9,257 nucleotides of DNA from Bacillota bacterium (GTDB lineage: Bacteria; Bacillota; Clostridia; Lachnospirales; Lachnospiraceae), in contig JAEZXP010000235.1 in NCBI GenBank assembly GCA_023419655.1, forward strand, positions 1-9,257, read 5' to 3'. Both the position numbers and the translations under genes were made by a program. The notes under the pieces are model-generated. The model saw only the letters and a list, made by a program, of their open reading frames with translations, did not search any database and was not told the origin of the DNA. This document shows positions 6,435 to 9,257 of the stretch, in pieces (the first letter of the stretch is position 1; every line of letters starts with the position of its first letter).

Positions 6435-7046
6435 ATGGGAGATATCGGACGGGAAACAGTAATAAAAGTAAAATTTGAAGAAGAGGATATGCTGCATATT
6501 AACAAAATGTTTTTAAAGATTCAGCTTAGAAAAACAATATTTAGCAAATCAAATAAAATATTTTTCGGAATATTTGCAGGCATTATTATCCTATCAATGT
6601 TAATTCTGATGCTGGAAGGAAATTCAGGTGTTCCATCAGAGGTTTCGAATGTATCGGCGGATGATTCCTCGATGATAGACAAGATAGTTCCAGGTGTGAT
6701 TTTTGTAAGTGTAGCTTTGATATTGATGTTTATACTGCCTAGAAAGATAAAGCAGGAAACAATTAATAATTTCAGAAGTAATAAAGACTTACAAAATGAA
6801 ATCGAATATCGTATTTCAGAGGAAAAGGTTATCGCACGTTCGATAACATCAGATACCAATCACGATTGGAGCTATTTTAACAGGGCTGTCGAGACGAATA
6901 AGGTATTCGCGCTTTATCTATCGGATAATACGGCAATTTGTCTGCCAAAACACTGCTTTACGAATGAAAATGATATTGATATTGTTAGAAAGATAATGAA
7001 AGATAATCTTCAAGGACAAAAATATCAGTATTTGAAAATCAAATAA
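6435..7046 (+). CDS. YcxB-like two-helix membrane protein
   Basis: The product has 203 residues from ATG 6435, or 204 from the adjacent ATG 6432. AGGAG (6423-6427) lies seven bases before 6435 and only four before 6432, so the second ATG is preferred. A soluble N-terminal part (about 1-40) is followed by membrane helix 1 (43-61), a short acidic Ser-rich outer loop and helix 2 (85-102). The cytoplasmic C-terminal half (about 123-193) reads EYRISEEKVIARS, then DWSYFNRAVET, then FALYLSDNTAICLPKHCF. That is the pattern of the YcxB-like domain, a pleckstrin-homology-like module of unknown function found in many Firmicutes. No catalytic motif is apparent. It is the first gene of a likely three-gene operon, with the hydrolase gene starting 20 bases after its stop. 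Its role is not known; a membrane scaffold or sensor for the neighbouring proteins is only a guess. Confidence 0.8.
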   Translation: MGDIGRETVIKVKFEEEDMLHINKMFLKIQLRKTIFSKSNKIFFGIFAGIIILSMLILMLEGNSGVPSEVSNVSADDSSMIDKIVPGVIFVSVALILMFILPRKIKQETINNFRSNKDLQNEIEYRISEEKVIARSITSDTNHDWSYFNRAVETNKVFALYLSDNTAICLPKHCFTNENDIDIVRKIMKDNLQGQKYQYLKIK

Positions 7047-7066
7047 AACTTAAATGGAGAATAAAG

Positions 7067-7774
7067 ATGGAACTGTATGCCGTAAGATATGGAATTGATT
7101 TTAAATATGCAAGCTTTAATACAATCTTTCAAAATGATGAAAGGCGGGATATTGCCCCGGGATTCGTCTTTTTAATTTATATTGCAAAATATAAGGATAA
7201 CCTTATTTTGTTTGATACGGGCTTTCGTGATAAGAAGCGGGCTGAGAATTTTGGAGTGGATTTAATCCCTGTAGATGAAGAGATGAAAGCAATCACAGGC
7301 CCCAAAAAGATAGATACCCTATTCATTACCCATACTCATTTTGACCACACAGATAATCTGGACCTTTATCCGGATTCCGAGATAATCCTATCTCAAGCTG
7401 AATATGATATTGCAATATCACAATATGGTGGAAATATCGCAGAGATATTAAAATCAGATAAGGTGCACATTGTACAGGATGAATATCTATATAATAATAA
7501 GTTTCTTTTCAAGGTGATTGGGGGGCATACAATAGGCTCATCCGTAATTTACTTTGAAGAGAAGGGCAGAGAGTATGTAATTGCCGGAGATGAATGTTAT
7601 TTTATTGAGAACGTCCAAAAGAACATACCGAACGGGAATGTTTATGATTCCAAAAGCAACGAGGATTTTATCAGAGATGCCCATGACAGGAAATTGATTG
7701 TACTTCCATTTCATGATAATACCATATTTGATGAATATGAGCATGTTTCTGATAATATAGTCAGGATTTTATAA
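7067..7774 (+). CDS. Metallo-beta-lactamase-fold hydrolase (lactonase-like group)
   Basis: This 235-residue cytoplasmic protein has the full dinuclear metal site of the metallo-beta-lactamase superfamily. THTHFDH gives H89, H91, D93 and H94; IGGHTIGSS gives H154; AGDECYF gives D175; LPFHDN gives H216. A PGFVFLIYI strand and an ILFDTGF turn before the HxHxDH motif complete the first half of the alpha-beta-beta-alpha fold. There is no signal peptide. Size and layout are closest to the AttM/AiiA-like branch, which includes N-acyl homoserine lactonases. That branch is functionally mixed, so the substrate is unresolved, and a Gram-positive host makes AHL itself only one option. The start is firm, with GGAG (7056-7059) seven bases ahead. 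It lies 20 bases after the YcxB-like gene and 46 before the lipoprotein gene, without a terminator between, so co-transcription is likely. Confidence 0.88.
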   Translation: MELYAVRYGIDFKYASFNTIFQNDERRDIAPGFVFLIYIAKYKDNLILFDTGFRDKKRAENFGVDLIPVDEEMKAITGPKKIDTLFITHTHFDHTDNLDLYPDSEIILSQAEYDIAISQYGGNIAEILKSDKVHIVQDEYLYNNKFLFKVIGGHTIGSSVIYFEEKGREYVIAGDECYFIENVQKNIPNGNVYDSKSNEDFIRDAHDRKLIVLPFHDNTIFDEYEHVSDNIVRIL

Positions 7775-7820
7775 TATTGAAGATGCAGGAGAAAACGCAT
7801 TATTTACAAGGAGAGAGCCT

Positions 7821-9020
7821 ATGCGGAGAATAAAATTCTTGTCACTTACTTTAGTACTAATTCTGTTAATGGCATTGACGGCTTGTTCTGATAAATCGGT
7901 AATTACAGATGAACTAATACCCAAAGATGAAATAGCCGCAGACCAGACGGTTACTGCAGATGAGTTGGTAAGTCCGGATGAACCGATAAGTTCAGACGAA
8001 CCGATAAGTGCAGATGAATTGGTAGGTGCGGATGAGCCTGTTCATGTATCACAATCTACCGGGAAGATTTTTCTTTATGGGGAGCAGCATGGTGTAGAGA
8101 AGATAATAGAAAAAGAGTTTGAGCTGTGGTATGAATATTATACCAACGAAAATATGCGGCATTTATTTATTGAGAGTCCTTATTATACAGAAGAATTTTT
8201 AAATATCTGGATGCAGTCGGACAACGATGATATTTTAGATGAACTATATGAAGATTGGAGAGGTACTTCAGCCCATAATCCTTACCTTAAAGAGTTTTAT
8301 AAGAAGATAAAAAGTCAGTGTCCTGAAACAATATTTCACGGCACGGATGTCGGACATCAGTATAGCACTACCGGAAAACGATTTTTGAAGCATCTGGAGG
8401 AAAATGGCCTTGAAGACTCCGAGCAATATTTGCTGACACAGGAAGCAATTGAACAGGGTATATTGTATTATAGGCATTCAGACCATGCATATCGTGAGAA
8501 TAAGATGGCAGAGAATTTTATCCGGGAATTTGATAAATTAAATGGCGAAAGCGTGATGGGCATATATGGGAGTGCTCATACTTATTTTAATTCGATGGAC
8601 CCTTATACACAATCCGTTCCCTGTATGGCAAATCAGCTAAAGAAAATATATAACGATAATATCGATTCGGAAGATTTATCATTTCTTGCGAAAGATATTG
8701 AACCTATCAGAGTGGATGAGATGATTATTAATGATAAAAAATATGAGGCATCATATTTTGGAAAACAGGATTTAAACGGATTTAAAGATTATTCATACAG
8801 GGAATACTGGAGATTGGAAGATGCCTTTGATGATTTTAAGGATATGTATATAACAGATGAGGTGTTACCTTATACGAATTATCCGATGCTGATAGAATCA
8901 GGGCAGATTTTTGTCATAGATTATATGAAAGTTGACGGCTCATCTGAGAGGCGCTATTACCGGTCTGATGGATTTGTTTGGAATTATTTGCCGTCGACGC
9001 GGGAGTTCGAATTAGAGTAA
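7821..9020 (+). CDS. Lipoprotein with ChaN/TraB-TIKI/Ere-like putative hydrolase domain
   Basis: This 399-residue protein has a signal peptide ending in the lipobox LTAC (Cys22), so it should be anchored outside the membrane. An acidic stalk (about 29-76) made of six-residue DE(L/P)-type repeats follows. The main domain (about 80-280) shows, in order, FLYGEQHG (E88, H90), HLFIES (E118), YRENKMAENF (R225, M229) and YGSAH (H253). This GExH...E...R..M...GxxH layout is that of the superfamily linking ChaN haem-binding proteins, TraB/PrgY/TIKI proteases and erythromycin esterases. GExH spacing is that of ChaN and TIKI; erythromycin esterases have one more residue between E and H. A C-terminal extension (about 285-399) rich in Tyr and Asp is not recognised. 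The chemistry is inferred, not established; peptide or ester hydrolysis or haem binding are all possible. AGGAG (7809-7813) lies seven bases before the ATG. It is the last gene of the operon, before the hairpin at 9040-9067. Confidence 0.75.
   Translation: MRRIKFLSLTLVLILLMALTACSDKSVITDELIPKDEIAADQTVTADELVSPDEPISSDEPISADELVGADEPVHVSQSTGKIFLYGEQHGVEKIIEKEFELWYEYYTNENMRHLFIESPYYTEEFLNIWMQSDNDDILDELYEDWRGTSAHNPYLKEFYKKIKSQCPETIFHGTDVGHQYSTTGKRFLKHLEENGLEDSEQYLLTQEAIEQGILYYRHSDHAYRENKMAENFIREFDKLNGESVMGIYGSAHTYFNSMDPYTQSVPCMANQLKKIYNDNIDSEDLSFLAKDIEPIRVDEMIINDKKYEASYFGKQDLNGFKDYSYREYWRLEDAFDDFKDMYITDEVLPYTNYPMLIESGQIFVIDYMKVDGSSERRYYRSDGFVWNYLPSTREFELE
7905..8045 (+). repeat. 18-bp in-frame repeats in the lipoprotein stalk
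   Basis: Five clear 18-base units run from 7956 to 8045 (encoding ADELVS, PDEPIS, SDEPIS, ADELVG and ADEPVH). More diverged ones lie upstream (7905-7922, a 15-base unit at 7923-7937, and 7938-7955). The core GATGAA-type codons and a following ATA-AGT/GTA-AGT are shared. Units are multiples of three, so copy-number change alters only the length of the acidic stalk. Confidence 0.8.
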
Positions 9021-9039
9021 AATATTATTGCAGGAATGA

Positions 9040-9072
9040 ACAGCCTGCCGCAAAAGCGGCAGGCTGTTTCTT
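9040..9072. terminator. Strong hairpin terminator between convergent genes
   Basis: Perfect 12-base arms, ACAGCCTGCCGC (9040-9051) and its complement (9056-9067), surround an AAAA loop. This is the most GC-rich stem in the window. The following T-tract (TTCTT) is modest, and on the minus strand a looser T-rich stretch follows too. Placed 20 bases after one stop codon and 18 before the other, it probably serves both convergent transcripts. Confidence 0.8.
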
Positions 9073-9084
9073 GAAAATAGAGTT

Positions 9085-9257
9085 TTAAAACCAGTAGGCA
9101 TTAGAATTTGCATCTTTGTGGCCGGTATCTCTGCACATGACCCTTATATATTTTTCGTTTCCAATAAGCTTAAACTTGGCTTCATTTAGTGATGCACCCT
9201 TTTTTACATAGCAGATTCTTCCGTCTGTATAGACGACGATAAGGCATACGTCGGAAC
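9085..9257 (-). CDS. C-terminus of a PHP-domain-like protein (partial)
   Basis: A minus-strand frame enters from the right edge and ends at TAA (complement of 9085-9087), giving the last 56 residues of a larger protein. It reads SDVCLIVVYTDGRICYVKKG, then a middle of about 15 residues, then EKYIRVMCRDTGHK and a terminal SNAYWF. The order of beta-strands and the ending (Y-I/V-R-V-x-C/E-x-D-x-x-G... followed by SN-x-x-W/F at the very end) resemble the C-terminal beta domain of bacterial PHP-superfamily metal-dependent phosphoesterase-like proteins. The catalytic PHP part would lie outside the window, so this is a fold-level guess from the tail only. That the frame is coding is well supported: it is uninterrupted and ends just beyond a shared terminator. 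Confidence 0.6.
   Translation of the reverse strand, partial: SDVCLIVVYTDGRICYVKKGASLNEAKFKLIGNEKYIRVMCRDTGHKDANSNAYWF

Noticed and set aside
7067..7774. The hydrolase as a true beta-lactamase conferring resistance.
   Set aside because: It has no signal peptide and its layout (HxHxDH, then H154, D175, H216) is common to the broad superfamily and closer to the lactonase-like branch; nothing in the sequence indicates beta-lactam hydrolysis.
7821..9020. The last operon gene as an erythromycin-resistance esterase.
   Set aside because: The GExH motif has one residue between E and H, whereas Ere enzymes have two, and the protein is an anchored extracellular lipoprotein, not a cytosolic enzyme. 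Only superfamily-level similarity is supported.

Overview
The window looks like chromosomal DNA of a low-GC Gram-positive bacterium, most likely a motile or chemotactic member of the Clostridia (Lachnospiraceae-like). The reasons are AT-rich codons, strong GGAGG-type ribosome sites, sigma-A-like promoters, lipobox lipoproteins with Pro/Thr/Glu-rich spacers, and DUF5050-, YcxB- and PHP-like proteins typical of that group. The family calls come from reading motifs, not from database searches.

Left part (1-3480): a short tail of an upstream gene may end at 54. A long imperfect inverted repeat (98-154) follows, just in front of a stand-alone EAL c-di-GMP phosphodiesterase gene (227-1096) that keeps every expected catalytic residue. 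A perfect hairpin terminator closes it at 1175-1205. A full-length methyl-accepting chemotaxis receptor (dCache-HAMP-signalling domain) lies convergently on the minus strand (1349-3478) with its own terminator at 1304-1340. The two genes therefore meet tail to tail: one sets c-di-GMP level, the other senses an extracellular ligand.

Middle (3480-6272): a divergent intergenic region carries a minus-strand promoter for the receptor and an extended -10 promoter for a small four-helix membrane protein (3766-4254). After it comes a decayed metallophosphoesterase gene (about 4328-4602). It has lost its start codon, its middle and its reading frame, but keeps a recognisable N-terminal metal motif and C-terminal tail. 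Next is a lipoprotein with a repeat-built proline-rich stalk and a DUF5050-like beta-propeller (4704-6206), whose start is uncertain, followed by a terminator (6229-6272).

Right part (6273-9257): a probable promoter (6323-6351) drives what looks like one three-gene operon. It encodes a YcxB-like two-helix membrane protein, a metallo-beta-lactamase-fold hydrolase with all metal ligands, and a lipoprotein with a GExH...E...R..M...GxxH domain of the ChaN/TraB-TIKI/erythromycin-esterase-like superfamily. Gaps are 20 and 46 bases and a strong hairpin ends the unit at 9040-9067. A gene from the right on the minus strand ends at 9085; its C-terminus resembles that of PHP-domain proteins.

No RNA genes, CRISPR arrays, insertion sequences or phage genes were seen. 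The most unusual items are the YcxB/MBL/TIKI-like lipoprotein operon, the internally deleted metallophosphoesterase, the two lipoprotein stalks built from in-frame minisatellites, and a possible CTG start.
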